From positions 1 to 64,000 of the forward strand of contig JAKSZP010009598.1 of the NCBI GenBank assembly GCA_022478985.1: 64,000 bases of DNA. The letters are read 5' to 3'. The notes below the pieces were generated by a model. The model was not told where the DNA came from, did not search any database, and was given only the letters and a program-made list of their open reading frames with translations. Below are positions 1 to 12,374 of the stretch, in pieces (the first letter of the stretch is position 1; every line of letters begins with the position of its first letter). A program made the position numbers and the translations under genes. The DNA comes from Massospora cicadina. Taxonomy: Eukaryota > Entomophthoromycota > Entomophthoromycetes > Entomophthorales > Entomophthoraceae.

Positions 1-211
1 GAATTCAAACTTTTTCTCAGACAATAACTCTTCCCTTGAAAAAGACTAAATAATGGACTCAGCCTGTTCTCACTTCTTATAGATGCTCTCAACTTATTTC
101 TAGTCATTCTATTATAACTTATAAACAAGTAACCTTTGCCAGGGTAGACAGCCACCAACTGTATTGTTCCTCAACTAAATCTGCATCCTGTAACGTTATT
201 CTAAATAAATC
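1..211. other. AT-rich sequence left of element C, nothing recognised
   Basis: No open reading frame or repeat was recognised here. It immediately precedes the inferred 5' LTR of element C. Confidence 0.5.
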
Positions 212-1438
212 TGTAAGTCCAGGGGAGCACCCCCTGCACCTTGATTGTGCAGATTTTCCGTTCTATACCATAAAGGGGGCCAATAAGTTAGCTGTCCCCC
301 TTGTAACACAGAGCAATTTATCCCATGTGGTGGATGAGAGGTGGGTGATGCCGCACCCCCTCAAGGTTGCCCCCTTTCTCTACTATCTGACCATGCAAGG
401 TTCTCCAGCGGATCAGGGGGTTTTCATGGAGGTAACAGTAGTGAGAGGATGCTTACCAGAAGGAAAGTGGCGAGCACCTACCCTGTGACAATTTTAGGTT
501 CCTACAAAGAGGTGAAAATTTAAATAAATTGAGGAAACTAACCATAGTGGGGTTGAGGGTGACAAATCCATTTGATACACATTAGGATCATGACTACACG
601 GCCTGGCCATGGCCATAACCAGTCACCCGCCAAAAAAAGAGTTGCTGATATGCCAAATGGAATTGCAGTTAAAGTAAAACTTTAGTAAAGAGTTTTGAGC
701 GAGAGTTGGCTGGCAAGTGGTAGGTCAATTTAGCATCAAATTAGTAACAAAATCTTGTTATACAAAAATTGTTGAATTATGATACCTTAGTTTATGCATT
801 ACCATTTATTCATTGAGCCCCTAGTACTTTTGAAAACCATCCCTCACTGGTACAGTTATCAGTCTATTTCTCAATATTTTTGTTTAAAATAAACAAATTT
901 TCTTTCCATCCAACTTTACAGTTATAAAATTTCTTCCTTTTTATTTCACTAACGCCACCCTAAACCATGTTCCCATGGTTGCGCACCAATTTTCTTTAGT
1001 GGCTATTGTTATGACACTGATGCCTACCCATACTGAATGGGGTTACTGAGTGAATGACCTTATGGGGATGTCCTCATTGGTGGACGCCCTCCAAATTCAA
1101 TTTGTCCCCTTATTAAAAATCATATCTCCCTGCTGGGCGAGGTTTCATCAACTCACCAAGCGCTTCACACCCAGTAGCACCTCAGTGCATCCAAGGCCCT
1201 CTGTGGGTCTCAAAGAGGTAACTGCAGCAGAATCCTATGCCACCGCAGAAGCCACAGTTTGGTTACTAATGGGTATGGTGGCGACAGTTTTTTGAGTTGC
1301 CGCTCCCTGATTGCTTCTCACCCTGCCCAATACCAGGTCATTTAGATGGTAATGACCCTGGTATTTTGGGTTACTTTTTGGGTGCTCACACACTCAACTG
1401 GCATACCAGTCTGAATTTACTTTGCCGCTTCTGTGACA
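212..1438 (+). repeat. 5' LTR of element C (1227 bp)
   Basis: It is colinear with 5986-7218 over its whole length, with many substitutions and small indels. Shared landmarks include the stretch around CCCATGTGGTGGATGA at about 324 and 6095, GGCCTGGCCATG at about 601 and 6375, and the terminal CTTCTGTGACA. The high divergence indicates an old insertion. Confidence 0.8.
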
Positions 1439-1894
1439 TAATTAACTGACCCTTAGTGACTTCCATTTATACTCTACTGTTTTAAATCAGGGATGTAATT
1501 GTTTTGATTTACACATGAGCCTGCAGTCAGTGCTCAGTCTTGAGCTGTTCATGTGGTCAGTTGGCGTTTTTGTTGAGTGCTCCCGTGTGGTGGTGGGGGA
1601 GCTCATGGCTGAGTATTTTATCCTGAAGGTTCTGATCTCTATTTCATCCCACTCTCAGAGTCATGCCATCCATCCGTGGAGATTGCTAATCAGGCGTTGG
1701 ACTCCCACAACAATTTGCAAGTGCAATTTTTCAGCTAATACAACGGCTTCAGCTTCTCAGACGGATGTGTAATGGAGCATGGCTTTGTTAAACACCATAG
1801 AAGATGATGCTTGTCAATAAGTGCATGGAGTCTTATGCTTGGCCAACCAAATGGGTGTTTTGACATCACTGATCACGCTGGATTGTCAGTTTTT

Positions 1895-2551
1895 CAGGCG
1901 CCGGTGGCGCAATCAGCTCTCCTAATACAGTTTTTCCCCCTGGTGCTGAGGTATCCAATCTTGATTCATTCATAAAAGCTTTCTGCAATCAGGCCCCTGG
2001 ACTTGGGCTCCCATTTGATGTAGTCAAAGCAGTATTTCATGCTGCTTTAGAACACATGCATTCTAATCATGTCACCTGGGATATGCAGGTGGGGTCGTTG
2101 GATCAGATGGGCATGACAGCAACCTCCATTAATGCTACGCTCCATCAGGTGTCAAGTAGGGTGGGGGGTTTCTGGTAAATGATTCCCTACTAGGAAAGTT
2201 TTAAAAGAGGCATTAAATAACCAGTCAGCGTTCCCATTATTGTTCGCCTAGAATCCTGGTCTAAGCCAAGCTCTCAGGGTAAGAGTTTTTCTTCTGGAAG
2301 ATGTTGCAGTGTCCCAGTGTCCCATTGTTACAGCTGCACCTACCTCTTCCCTGGCGCCTGAGGGTGAGGTGTCTCCCATAATAGACCAAGTGACAGCAAT
2401 TATTCTGATTCCCCAGTTGCCAGAATCCCAGTGCAAAGAAATTAAGAAGGTACTCCCAGGGGAGGGTGCCAATTCCACACTCAATTCAGTTTCCCCAGGT
2501 AACTCTATAATTTTATCATTTGTGGGCAGAATCCCATGTGGTTTCCAATAA
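1895..2551 (+). pseudogene. gag-like remnant of element C
   Basis: A frame open from about 1895 to the TAA at 2176-2178 reads as a roughly 90-residue soluble, helical-looking segment (contains FIKAFCNQAPGLGLPFDVV and HMHSNHVTWDMQV). A second open frame at 2309-2551 follows, Pro/Ser/Glu-rich. Position between the 5' LTR and the protease remnant is what suggests Gag. No zinc knuckle or other diagnostic motif was found, so this rests on position and codon-like character only. Confidence 0.4.
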
Positions 2552-2613
2552 TTAATATTTTTCTTATTTTTCATTTTCGCTGGAAATTTGGTTGGGTGCT
2601 TAGGGTGTAATTT

Positions 2614-3060
2614 CAGGCCTTGGTAGATATGAGCATAGTTGGAAACTTTATGAGTTTAAAACTGGAGCAGGATCTTGACTTGGACTTGGAAGCAGGGGCG
2701 TCCATGCTGGGTGCATCATCCACTCCAATGAATTATCGTAAAATATAATGGCCTGTGAATTTTTTTAAACCACCAGTTCTGTTTCTGTGATTGGTTTTGC
2801 GATGCCAGATCTGCTCTTCCCAATTATACTGGGGTGGGGTGGTGGCATTGGCAGCAGGTGAGCATTAACCTAGACTCAAATATGCTGACTTTTGTGAACA
2901 CCCAGTTGTGGGTGAAGGTTTCCACTTATTTATACCCTTGCAATAGAATGGTGCAGATTTCCATCACATTGCTCCTCTCTCCAGAGAGCCTTCCACCATA
3001 TTTTCCCTGGAATTAGTGGCATATCAGGATAATCTCAACTTGGAAAAGGATATTTGCCTT
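2614..3060 (+). pseudogene. Retropepsin-like protease remnant of element C
   Basis: The frame at about 2614 reads ALVDMSIVGNFMSLKLEQDL, which fits the Ty3 aspartic protease pattern ALIDSGAxxNFI-x-LA..L. The catalytic Asp position is kept but the following Ser-Gly-Ala is degraded. Downstream text to about 3060 is broken by stops but could be the second half of the fold (EPSTIFSLELVAYQDNLNLE). Family assignment is inference from a short motif and correct gene order. Confidence 0.45.
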
Positions 3061-3351
3061 CTTCTGAACTCTGAATAAGCCTCATCCTTTCACTTGAAGG
3101 TTGCTGTGATGAACATTAACTGTCCCTTTTATCCCTACAGGTGCAGGAGGACAGAGCATTGGAATTATGATAGGACGATATGCTTAAGAAGGGTGGTTGT
3201 TTAATAAACGTCTTTTATTGCAACTCCTATAGTTTGCACTCAGAACGCTGACAGTACGTTGTGCTATTGCATCAACTATTGGCATTTGAATGATATTACC
3301 ATCTAAAATTCCTACACTCTCCCCCTCAAGCAGATAATCATCCAGGCGATC

Positions 3352-3690
3352 ACAAAATCCGTGGTGTTTGAGCTCAACCTCATGAATGCATTTAATCTGA
3401 TTTGGGTGGCAGAAGGCCAGGAATGGCTTACAGTGATTCAAACCAGAATGGCCATATTTCAGTTCCGCGTGATGCCCTTCAGCATGAAGAACGCCCCAGC
3501 CATGTTCCAGCAGATAATTGAAAACGTTCTTGGTGACCTTAGGTTCACATGCATGGTGGCATAAATTGATGATATCCTCATCTGTTCCCCCACTCCTAAG
3601 CAGCATGAGAAGTCCCTGGAGGCGATGCTGGCAACGTTGAATAAGGCGGGATTTTATATAAAGCTGTTAATAATGAGTTTTTCTGGATAG
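3352..3690 (+). pseudogene. Reverse transcriptase core of element C
   Basis: The frame at 3361-3564 reads through NAFNLIWVAEGQEWLT, then FQFRVMPFSMKNAPAMFQQ, matching the gypsy RT blocks around AYNLIRIxxGDEWKT and VMPFGLxNAPATFQ. It then meets a stop exactly where the Tyr of the YxDD box should be and continues as IDDILICSPTPKQHEKS. The two catalytic Asp residues are therefore still encoded, but the reading frame is broken. Upstream fingers (before about 3350) are not recognisable. Confidence 0.85.
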
Positions 3691-3739
3691 ATTTTACCTT
3701 TTTGAGCAATCTAGCCTTGTAAGAAGGTTACATCATTCC

Positions 3740-4395
3740 CCCAGCAAGCTCAAGGTGATACTTGAGTGGCCTACTACTATGACCCAGAAGCAGTTGCAGA
3801 TCTTCTTGGGCACCATCATCTTTTTCAAAAAAATTTCCCTCGCCATCTTGCAGCTGGCCACGCTAACGCAACCCTGATTAGGAAAGATATGCCATTTTCT
3901 GGATGGAGGAGTGCAGCAGGCGTTTGATGCCATCAAATAGGTGTTTTTGGCGCCTCCTGTTCTCGACACATGGACCCCACCAACTGTTTATCATCTTATG
4001 TGACACCTCACCTGTTACTGTGGGGGCAATACTGTTGCAGGTGCATAAAGGCTTGGAACACATGGTTGTTATTTTTCCCACAAGCTTTCTTCATCCAAAC
4101 AGTCCTGATCCATTTATGATAATAAGCTGTCCACTGTGGCGTAGTCTCTTACCCACTGGTTGCATCTTCAGCAGGGTGCGTGGCATGAGGTGACCGTGCA
4201 GATAGATCACTAGGATCTTATTTAATTTTGGAAACCTCAGAAGTTGGTGCATTGTCAGGTCTGGATGTATCACGACCTCTTCAGTTTTAGTTTTAAATAT
4301 GAGTTTTTGAAAGGGGCGTTGAATGTTCACCCCAACTTTTTGAGTTGCAACCCTGCGTTGAGTCTGGAGGAGTATGACAATCAGGAGTTACCTCA
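3740..4395 (+). pseudogene. RT connection and RNase H region of element C
   Basis: The frame from about 3755 reads LEWPTTMTQKQLQIFLGTI then FFKKISLAIL, the conserved connection between RT and RNase H (EWPxPxxxKxLxxFLG..NFYRRFI). QQAFDAIK and APPVLDTWTPP follow. The RNase H Asp-Ala-Ser box falls in a stretch with several stops (VYHLM*HLTCYCGG) and is unreadable. Later blocks (KLVHCQV, LNVHPNFLSCNPALSLEEY) match the end of the domain and the tether. It is clearly non-functional. Confidence 0.7.
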
Positions 4396-4629
4396 TTAAT
4401 TCTGCCATCTCAGATCTTAGCTATTGATCCTCCTACAATTTTGGTGGCAGATTGGTCCCCAGATGTGACTTTGGTCTCATGCGTTTTAGCAGGACAAATG
4501 GCTTGCAAGGAGGTTTGGAGTTGTTGGACTATCTGGCAATTCCACTTCATAAGCAGTATCACTATTCCTTGATGGAAAAGATCATTAATTTTGGTTGAGA
4601 CTGTTGGTGCCATCCCATCTCCACAACAA

Positions 4630-5240
4630 AGTTATTTAGATGCGCCACAACCCCCCAAAGTGGGCCATCCAGGGAAAAGAAGTGCCTGGATTTGGTTAAG
4701 TGGACGTATAACTGTCTTGGCATTTACAAGGATATTCCATCATGGATCACGAACTGTGTGACATGCACTTGAGCTTAGTCAGATTGATCAGGTAATAATG
4801 GTCTCCTTCACCCCCTGCAGCAGACGGAGGACCCGTGGACCTTGGTGTCCATTAATTTTATTGTTGAGCTTCCCAGCTCTATTGAGTTTACCACCATTAT
4901 GGTGGTCGTGGATTGTTTCACAAAATTGCACTCTTCATTCCTTGATCCTCTGAAACAATTTCAGAGAAGATGGCCAGCTCTTTGTGCATCATGTATATTC
5001 AATGTTCAGGTTGTTACAGGAGATCATAAGTGACGGTGGGTCAGAGTTTATGGCCCGATTTTGGAATAAACTTCTAGCAATATTGAAGATTATGCCATGT
5101 CACTCACTGCATACCAACCTCAGTAGGACGATCAAAAAAGTGTTTAAATCAAATTTTCAAGCAATAACTTCACTATTATGCTGCAGCCTTATAAGGACAC
5201 TTGGGTGGACGACCTTCCTTTAGCTCACTTTACATATAAT
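4630..5240 (+). pseudogene. Integrase of element C (zinc-binding and core domains)
   Basis: An HHCC-type N terminus is visible around 4635-4770 (RHNPPKVGHPGKRSAW, then TNCVTCT in a neighbouring frame). The core follows at 4842-4990 (FIVELPSSIEFTTIMVVVDCFTK, the first catalytic block). A shifted frame at 5025-5150 reads ISDGGSEFMARFWNKLL and LHTNLSRTIKKVF, corresponding to the second Asp block and the YHPQTDGQTERVN block with its catalytic Glu replaced. At least two frameshifts and several stops separate the pieces. Confidence 0.8.
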
Positions 5241-5665
5241 AATGGTACTCATTTGTCTGTTTTTTTTTTTCGCCATATGATGCCAAGATAGGGTACAACC
5301 CCTCGTTTTTGGTGAGGCTGTGTCTTCAGTCGGAGGTTACAGCTGCTACAGATCATGTGCAGCACATCCAGAGCACTCAGTCCTTGGTTTGGGAGCATTT
5401 GGCCAATTATATCAGTGAATACAAGTGGCCTGCAGAACGAAAACATCTACAAGCTTATGGAATCAGAGTGGGTTCTATGTCATGTTGGACATGCATCACC
5501 TGCGGATGCATGTGCCCAAAGAAAATTTGCAAGCAAACTTTCTGGTCACCCTGTGGTGATAGCAGATTTGATAATCACGCGTTTTAGTTGACACTTCTGG
5601 CCCACTGGAAGAAGTAATCCGTCTTCCATGTGCCACACTTGTCCCCATTTAAGGGGTGATCCCAA

Positions 5666-5861
5666 CAGAACTGGATTCTATTATGTTTGATGGATTGGAG
5701 GATGCTGAAGTTTAAGAAAACATAAATTTCCAGCGATCTCGCCGTTTAATCCAATATTTGGTGGCCTGGAAGGAATTCCCAGCGTATAAAACAGTTAATC
5801 AGCGCCTGAGACTGTGCCAATTGTAGCGAGTTGGTGGAAGACTTTCACGCTTCACACATAA
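5666..5861 (+). pseudogene. Chromodomain-like C terminus of element C polyprotein
   Basis: The text reads SRRLIQYLVAWKEFPAYKT, then after a frame change PETVPIVASWWKTFTLHT and TAA at 5859-5861. This fits the chromovirus pattern RRxRxxQYLVKWKGYPxxxxTWEPxxNL...F. The aromatic cage positions (Tyr, Trp) are kept in the first part. Chromodomains in this position are thought to direct integration to particular chromatin. It lies about 125 bp before the 3' LTR. Confidence 0.65.
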
Positions 5862-5985
5862 ATGCTCCATGTCCCCCTGAAGGTTGACACTCTTTTTGCA
5901 AATAAGCTACCAAAGTCCCATAAAGACGTCATGATCACCAAAGTTACCATTGGCGGTTCTTTCCCTATTAAAGAGGGAAGGATAA

Positions 5986-7218
5986 TGCAAGTCTGGAGGA
6001 GCATTCCCTTAACCTCAGTCGTGCAGAGTAACCATTCCATAACAAAAAAGGGCCAATGATGCGGCCATCCACCTTGCAACCTATGGTAATCTAGCCCATG
6101 CGGTGGATGAAAGATGGGTAACGGCGTACTCCCCTCAAGATAGCCCTCTTTCTCCCCTATCTGACCATGAAAGAACTACTCCAGCGGATCATGGGGATTT
6201 TCAAGGAATTGGCTGCGGTGAAAGGACGCTTCCAGAGGGAAAGTGGTGATCACCTACCCTCCAACAATTTTGGACTCCACCAAAGAGGCGAAAATCTAGA
6301 TAGGTTGAGGGTTCCAACTCTAGTGGGTTCAAGGGTGAAAAATCCTTCAATACCCAATGGGTTGTCCTACGTGGCCTGGCCATGAGCACAACCAGTCGCC
6401 CACCAAATAAAGCATTACTTATCTTCCAAGAAAAATTGCGGTGAGAGAAAAATTTAGTGGCGAAATTAGAGTGAGAGTTGGTGGGCCAGATGAAGGTCAA
6501 TTTAGCATTAAATTAGTTTCAAAATCTTGTTCTACCAAAATTGGTTGGGATTGTGATTCCTTTGTTCATGCATTCCCATTTATTCCCTAAGCCTTTAGTA
6601 CTTAAGACAATCAACTTCACTGGTACAGTTGTTGGCTTATTCTCAATATTTTATGCTATACAATAAACAAAAAACCTTTCCAGCCAGTTTCCAGTTATAA
6701 AATTTCTTCCTTTTTCTGTCGCTGCAGCTAAACCAAACCATGTTCCCAGGGTTGCGCAAAAACTGAGCCTTAGTGGCCATTGTTACGATGCTGCTACTGC
6801 CTACCCTCATTAAATAAGGTTATCAAGTGATTGGACTTGTGGGGTTTTCCCGTTGGTGGACATCCTCTGGCATTGAGACGTCCTGTTATTATTAAAGATC
6901 ATTTCTCCCCGCTGAGCGAGGTTTTGGGACCTCTCCACGCGCTCCACACCTAGTGGCATCTCAGCACATCCATGGCCCTCCATGTGTCCCAAAGAGTAGT
7001 TTGCTTCAGAATCTGCTTCCCCTGCAGCGGCCACAGTTTGGTTACTATTAAAAATGGTGGTGATGGTGGTCGCCAGTCGTCACTTCTAATCGCTTCTCTC
7101 CTCGCCCACTACCAGGTCATTTGGATGGCAATGCCCCTGGCATTTTGGGTTGCTTTCTGGGTGCTAACACACCCCAACTGCCAGGCCAGTCTCAATTTTA
7201 TTTGCCACTTCTGTGACA
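5986..7218 (+). repeat. 3' LTR of element C (1233 bp)
   Basis: It is the partner of 212-1438 and nearly the same length (1233 against 1227 bp). It begins TGCAAGTCTGG after a purine tract and ends CTTCTGTGACA. Short open frames inside it are not conserved between the two LTRs and are not genes. Confidence 0.8.
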
Positions 7219-8360
7219 GAGGCGCTTAATTATTTATACTATAGTGCCCAAATGTATCCCAGATTCTTATCTGAGTTGAATCTCTGATTTTATATAAAGG
7301 ATGCAACCCAGGTGTACTATAACCACTGCTTTATTGCACTACCCAATAATCTTTAAGAAGAGGCAAAGAGTACCCACAATTTCCACAAACACTTCCAAGA
7401 TGGCGCTCCTCTCCTTGCTTTCTTACCTTATCCCTAGCTGTCTTGTCCATAGTATTATGCAATTGTCTTTTTTGACTATTTACTTCCCACTCTTGGGTCG
7501 TTTCTGGTAGCCCTGACAAATCTTCTAAACATATGGTAACTAAACTTGAATTATGTATGATATAGGATTAGCCACCTTCCAAATATTATTGGATTTGAAA
7601 TCACCTCACTAAAAGGGATGAGATGAATTCAAACCCTCCCTTGACGATCTGACAGGATTAAACACCTTTTATCTGCCATCCAGGTTACACTGCTCGCCTA
7701 TAATAGCCATCGTTTGGAACCAGGGCGCAACAGGTAACATTAGCCTTTGGAAAATCAACAGCACGTTCTGAAAAATGACTACATTCATAATTGCTGAGTA
7801 TATTATCCAGATGGTTTCTTATTTGCACATCCCAGAAGCTAATAGATAAAACCTTTTTCACATCTCAGGTCTCTGTCATCTAAATCCTTACCCATGGTGA
7901 TCCCAATCATATACTAGGAACCATTTCCACTAAATCCTTAGTACATAGAAAAACCAAGATTCTGTGATACATGATAACGACTACCAATTACTGTAATTTA
8001 TGATCTCAGACCTTAATGATAAGAAAAACATAGTTGTCTCAGTACACAAGCTGTTATATTCAATCTGCGTACACCAACTATTACCTAAAAGCACCTTGCC
8101 ATATCATAATGGTTGAGTTACAATGTCAATTATCTTATATAAGGGGTTTTCCTATGTGGAATTTCTTACCAACCTGACCAAACATGAGTCACCACCTTTG
8201 CACTTTTCCCCATCATTGGCCATGCCTTCACCCTTTTAACTCAAAAACAGCCAATGTGGTCAATGGCGACCCAATCAACGTGACTAATTACTCACTTATA
8301 GACCTGTAAAGATCAATAATACTTTTTCTTCTGTTAGCCAGTTAAGTGGTTTCATATAAT
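7219..8360. other. Decayed intergenic DNA between element C and the next gypsy remnant
   Basis: Nothing was identified with confidence. A 260-bp stretch at about 7260-7520 is less AT-rich than its surroundings and open on both strands, but shows no known motif. The rest looks like decayed repeat. Confidence 0.4.
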
Positions 8361-9320
8361 TTCGAAACTGTTTTAGTTGACAATGGGGCCTCAGGCAACT
8401 TCTTGGGCCTTATACTGGAAAATCTATAGATTCTCCATAAGCACATGTTCTCAGACGTTAAGTTCTTCAGTGCTCCAAAGGCCTTCTTTCATTAGAAACT
8501 CTTAAAAGTAAGCCGCTGATAGGCACCATCATGTTTATTAACACTCAATCAATCAATCTTTGCAGTAAAATGGAATTCTTAGATTTGGCAGATGGATATG
8601 CCAGAATGTAAAGGTGTAATTATCCTACAACGTGTTGGCTTCCTCCAAGAAATACTCCAGAGATTAGTATGGTAAGCATGGTTAATGTGGAGGAGGATAT
8701 TGCGAACTTAATTTTTATATCTATAACTTACTTAGGGGCCCCAACCTACCTCTCATTATGCCGCTGTACAAGTCTATTTTAAACCCAACGCTTGCAACCT
8801 GACTCCCACACTCAAATTTTGACATTAAGTACACTCACCGTGGACATTTTAAGATAATTGAATCTTATACACTACATGGAATCTGGATACTGGGACTTTG
8901 AGACCTAGCTCAGCTGAACTATCAAAAAGATGTACATTCAAGAACACCTCCATCGTTGTTTCCAGCGATATTTGTGCTAAAATTCATGGATGATTGCTCC
9001 TTTTCTTCAACTATGGACACTAAAGTAATTTTACCATCCTGTACCCATACCCTTTACCCCTTAAATTTGCTATTGCACAGGCCATTGACAAATCCCAGGT
9101 GACATTAAGCTCTTTATATAGCTTTTAATAAGGTCAGATATTGCAAGCGTGTCCTGCTCGCTCTAAGGGTTCTGATGTAAATGGCTGATCCACTAGCAAT
9201 AAGTGACTATTTTACCACAAGGTTCATCATAGGCGATTTAGAATTTCTGTCTTGAGTCTGTGGGACTCTTTCCCATGGTTTCAAGTGGCCCAACCGTGTT
9301 GAAGTATTGGAATTATATAT
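8361..9320 (+). pseudogene. Faint gypsy protease and pre-RT remnant
   Basis: At about 8364 one frame reads ETVLVDNGASGNFLGLILEN, which fits a retropepsin active site with DNGAS in place of DSGA. Around 9010-9080 a frame reads SCTHTLYPLNLLLHRPLTNP, reminiscent of the LPPHRPYDxxIxLxPGxxPP block upstream of the RT palm in chromoviruses. No intact frame links them and no LTR pair was found. It may be a badly decayed relative of element C or D. Confidence 0.3.
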
Positions 9321-9804
9321 AGAAGGGACTGCTCCTAAGCTCAACATAAATTCCTCTCAGCTTTTTCTGATAATAACGTAAGACTAAAGCCAAACCTTTG
9401 ACAATAATTTTCTACAAGTTGGTGTTAGTAGCACCAAATTAAAACATAATTAAAGCAGATTCTGTAAAAGAAGTTAATTTTATTGTAGAAATATCGAAAG
9501 TATATACAATGCTTTAGGGATTTGAAGTGTATAAAGCAGGACTTAATTTTAAAAGATAAATTTTTCTTATAAGGCTATTTTGCATTTGCAACTTAGTTTC
9601 ATGGTCAGCGGAATCTAATTCCTTGATCCTCTGGGATATTCTGGTTTTCTTTCATAAACTATACTGTTGAGATCTGGCCTTTTTGCAGATGTGTGGCTTG
9701 TGTTCTGAGATCAACTTTAAATCCTGTTACTCATGTGACCCTTTTGGCTCTAAGGTTGTATAGGTATCTTGGTTGTCTCAATCAATTGATTTCAAAATTT
9801 ACGT
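9321..9804. other. AT-rich sequence, no gene recognised
   Basis: No coding signature was found up to the left LTR of element A2. Confidence 0.4.
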
Positions 9805-10368
9805 GGTTGAGATCCTGATATGACTGGATGATAAACCCCAAATAGCTACAGCGGATTGGTGAGAGTCCGCTGACTATGATACTAGTTATAATTGTTTGAG
9901 CGCCTTGAAATAGAGGCATATTAGGTCAGAAAGGGTTCTTATTTAATCGCTTTAAATAGGGCAATAAGGCAATGTTGACATTTAATGAGTATTGAGTAGA
10001 TCGCACCAAAAATAAGGCAATTGAGAATTAAGAATACCCTACTCTTCCAGAACCAATGAGAATACAGATAAACCAAATAGATAAGCTTAAGAAATGGTAT
10101 CTTCCAAAGTCATTGAGCTATAAGTGAGATGAGACAATTGAAATGAGGAGGATTGTTAATAGGAAGGCGTGAGTAGAGCAGAAGGGATCTGCTATTTTAT
10201 ATTAAATAAATAGAGTAGTGTGGCTGAAGAAATTGCTTCATATTTTATTACAAATTTACATTTGTCTCATGGGCTGACAATCACCATATTGTCCATCCAT
10301 TGCTCAGTGGGTTTGACTCTGCAAAAAACCTTATGGCATATCTCAACAATTCCGCCAAATTTATAACT
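9805..10368 (+). repeat. 5' LTR of element A2
   Basis: It contains the family landmark GATATGACTGGATGATAA near the start and a GAGGC(G)ATATT block about 115 bp in. It aligns end to end with 15,852-16,415. The first base could be 9804 or 9805. Confidence 0.8.
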
Positions 10369-10369
10369 G

Positions 10370-10387
10370 TGGTGCTCACTACAGGGG
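10370..10387 (+). other. Candidate primer binding site of A2
   Basis: TGGTGCTCACTACAGGGG begins two bases after the LTR. TGG pairs with the CCA end of a tRNA. The same sequence follows the LTRs of A1 and, with one change, B. The tRNA was not identified. Confidence 0.6.
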
Positions 10388-10399
10388 GCCTATTGATCA

Positions 10400-11955
10400 A
10401 CCACAAATAAAAACCAAGATAATCTGAAATCTGAAGATATGGTCTTCACTGATGGAGAATCGTCCCAAATGGCTGCATTGATCAAACCCATAGAACTCAA
10501 ACTAGTTGTTGATGCTGTGCTTAAAAAAGAAGAGGAGTTCCTTCTGGGAGCGTGATGAAGTAATGAATAAACTTGAAAGTACATCTAGTCAGCTACTAAT
10601 ACTTGGAAAGCAAAACAGGAAGCTCGCCAATCGCCTGGATGAAGCTACTGAACTTCTACACTGCACGTAGCAGAAGTTAACACCTATCTTTTTCCCGCCT
10701 CACCTCATTAGAAGCAGAATAACAAGGGGTATCTCAGGAAGGATTTTTTACAGCAAATATGAGAAAGGATACCCCACTGAAGAGCTTTTCTCCAAACACA
10801 AGTGCAGTGGGAGCTGGTCAACTCATGATGACTGTTCTGAGGATGATTATGTTTTGACCCAACAAAACCCCCAGGTGATGGCAGTCCTGCCCGCTGAAGA
10901 GCCCTACACTACCCTGAGATCAGCTGGCCCTTCTGAGCCAGCCCCTCTTCACGATCACAGTTATGGGCCACAGACAAATATGCATAACACTTCTAAGGCT
11001 CACAGTTATGAGCGGAAAAAAGAGGTCTGCATTGACAAGCTACCCTCATTTGACCACAATTGAAACATTCACAGATTCTATAAAAGATTTGAATTCACGG
11101 TGGAAGGAGCCTCAAATTGGCAGAAGTCTAAATTACTGATATCCTCCTTGGATTTTGGAAACGCTGACCATGTCACTTGCTACCTTCCAAACAGTTCCAT
11201 TACTTACCATGAGGTGAAGGATACTGTGCTGCAGTTATTTGGTGGTACCGCAAAGATGTTGCAGTGAAAAGCTGAGTTCTTGACCATTGGGTTCCAATGT
11301 AATGAGAATCTCACTGCGTTTGAAGATCAATTTATGATGGAAGCCCATGTGTTAATAGGAGCAGGCGTTCTAGATGAAGCTGATGTGTACATTGCAATGA
11401 CCTCTGCAGTGAAGCCGCACTGAGAGCTTTGCAATGTAATAACTCCAATTTTGGATGACGAAGTGCCCTTGACCAAGGTTGTCCAGTTCCTGAGCCATCT
11501 ATCTGCTACCTTTCCTACACCCAATGCAGGGCGGATGTATACCGCCGTCGCCACTGGACTTCTGATATGGGGGAATCCAACTTTCTGTCCAGCTTCCGCC
11601 TAGTAACCCTCAGCCTTATTATAACTATGCGCCTCATCCTCGGCAAAGTTACTCCCAGCAGTCTAATTTTCAGCATGGCCCTGCTTATGATAGTTGTCCA
11701 CAGCCCAACTACCAACCTGGGCCTAATTATGCTGAATGTCAGCAGTCAGCTTATTACCTGGCTCTGGTTACACCAGTCACCCACTACCAAATTATCATCC
11801 TGGGCCATTTTATGTTAACCAAGGACGTGGACCCTATGAGGTGAATTGTTTTATGTGCGGCCGCCCTGGTCATCTTGCCCAAAGTTGCCTCAACCATTGT
11901 GTCCACTATGTACAGCAGGACCAATACTACCAGGGAAAAGATGGAACGGAGTAGA
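10400..11955 (+). pseudogene. gag of A2 with CCHC zinc knuckle
   Basis: Fragments in shifting frames cover the capsid-like region (KLPSFDHN at about 11,035; then blocks parallel to A1's IDKLPPFDQNGDILGFFKK and YLPNSSITYHEVKDTVLQLF). A zinc knuckle at 11,847-11,888 reads CFMCGRPGHLAQSC, a perfect CX2CX4HX4C, which marks the nucleocapsid end of Gag. Several stops interrupt the frame, for instance the TGA after the glutamine at about 11,265. Confidence 0.8.
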
Positions 11956-12374
11956 TATGTGACTATATACCTCTGCTATTTCAACCCTAGACGTCCCACA
12001 TGATCCAATTATAGTTTTCCAGCTGATGTCCCTCAGTATGACGACAGGATTTTATATCAGCAGCTGGTCAGAGGAGTAAATATACTGACACGGGCACAAG
12101 CCAATGCCACAGCAGAAGAAGGACCTCAAAAGCAACAAAATCCATATGTCTTCCATATGTTCGACCAAGCTTCTTCAGGTAAGCTAAATCCATCTGTCAA
12201 TTCCCCTTCCTTAAAAAGGTGTAAACGTTTCCCTTCCAGTAGACACTATTGCCAAAGAATACCCCAAATTCAGTGAGGGGATTACGATTTTCCTTTAGAA
12301 ACAAGACCCCTTAAATGTCCACATAATAAACAGTCAATGCTATTCTTATTCTTAATGTACCTACTGTGACATTG

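Larger units (their letters stand above)
212..7218 (+). mobile_element. Element C: decayed Ty3/gypsy retrotransposon with chromodomain
   Basis: Two long direct repeats (212-1438 and 5986-7218) bracket about 4.5 kb. In order it holds a gag-like stretch, protease remnant, reverse transcriptase, RNase H, integrase and a chromodomain-like C terminus, the order expected of a Ty3/gypsy chromovirus. Both repeats start with TG (TGTAAGTC and TGCAAGTC) and end in CTGTGACA. The bases before the 3' repeat are purine-rich (AAGAGGGAAGG), as expected of a polypurine tract. Every coding domain carries stops or frameshifts. The flanking pentamers (AAATC and GAGGC) do not match, so the target duplication is lost or one end is misjudged. 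No clear primer binding site follows the 5' repeat. Confidence 0.85.

Noticed and set aside
1050..1772. Small plus-strand frames in the C LTR and just after it as genes
   Set aside because: They are not conserved in the partner LTR at 6.8-7.2 kb and have no motif.
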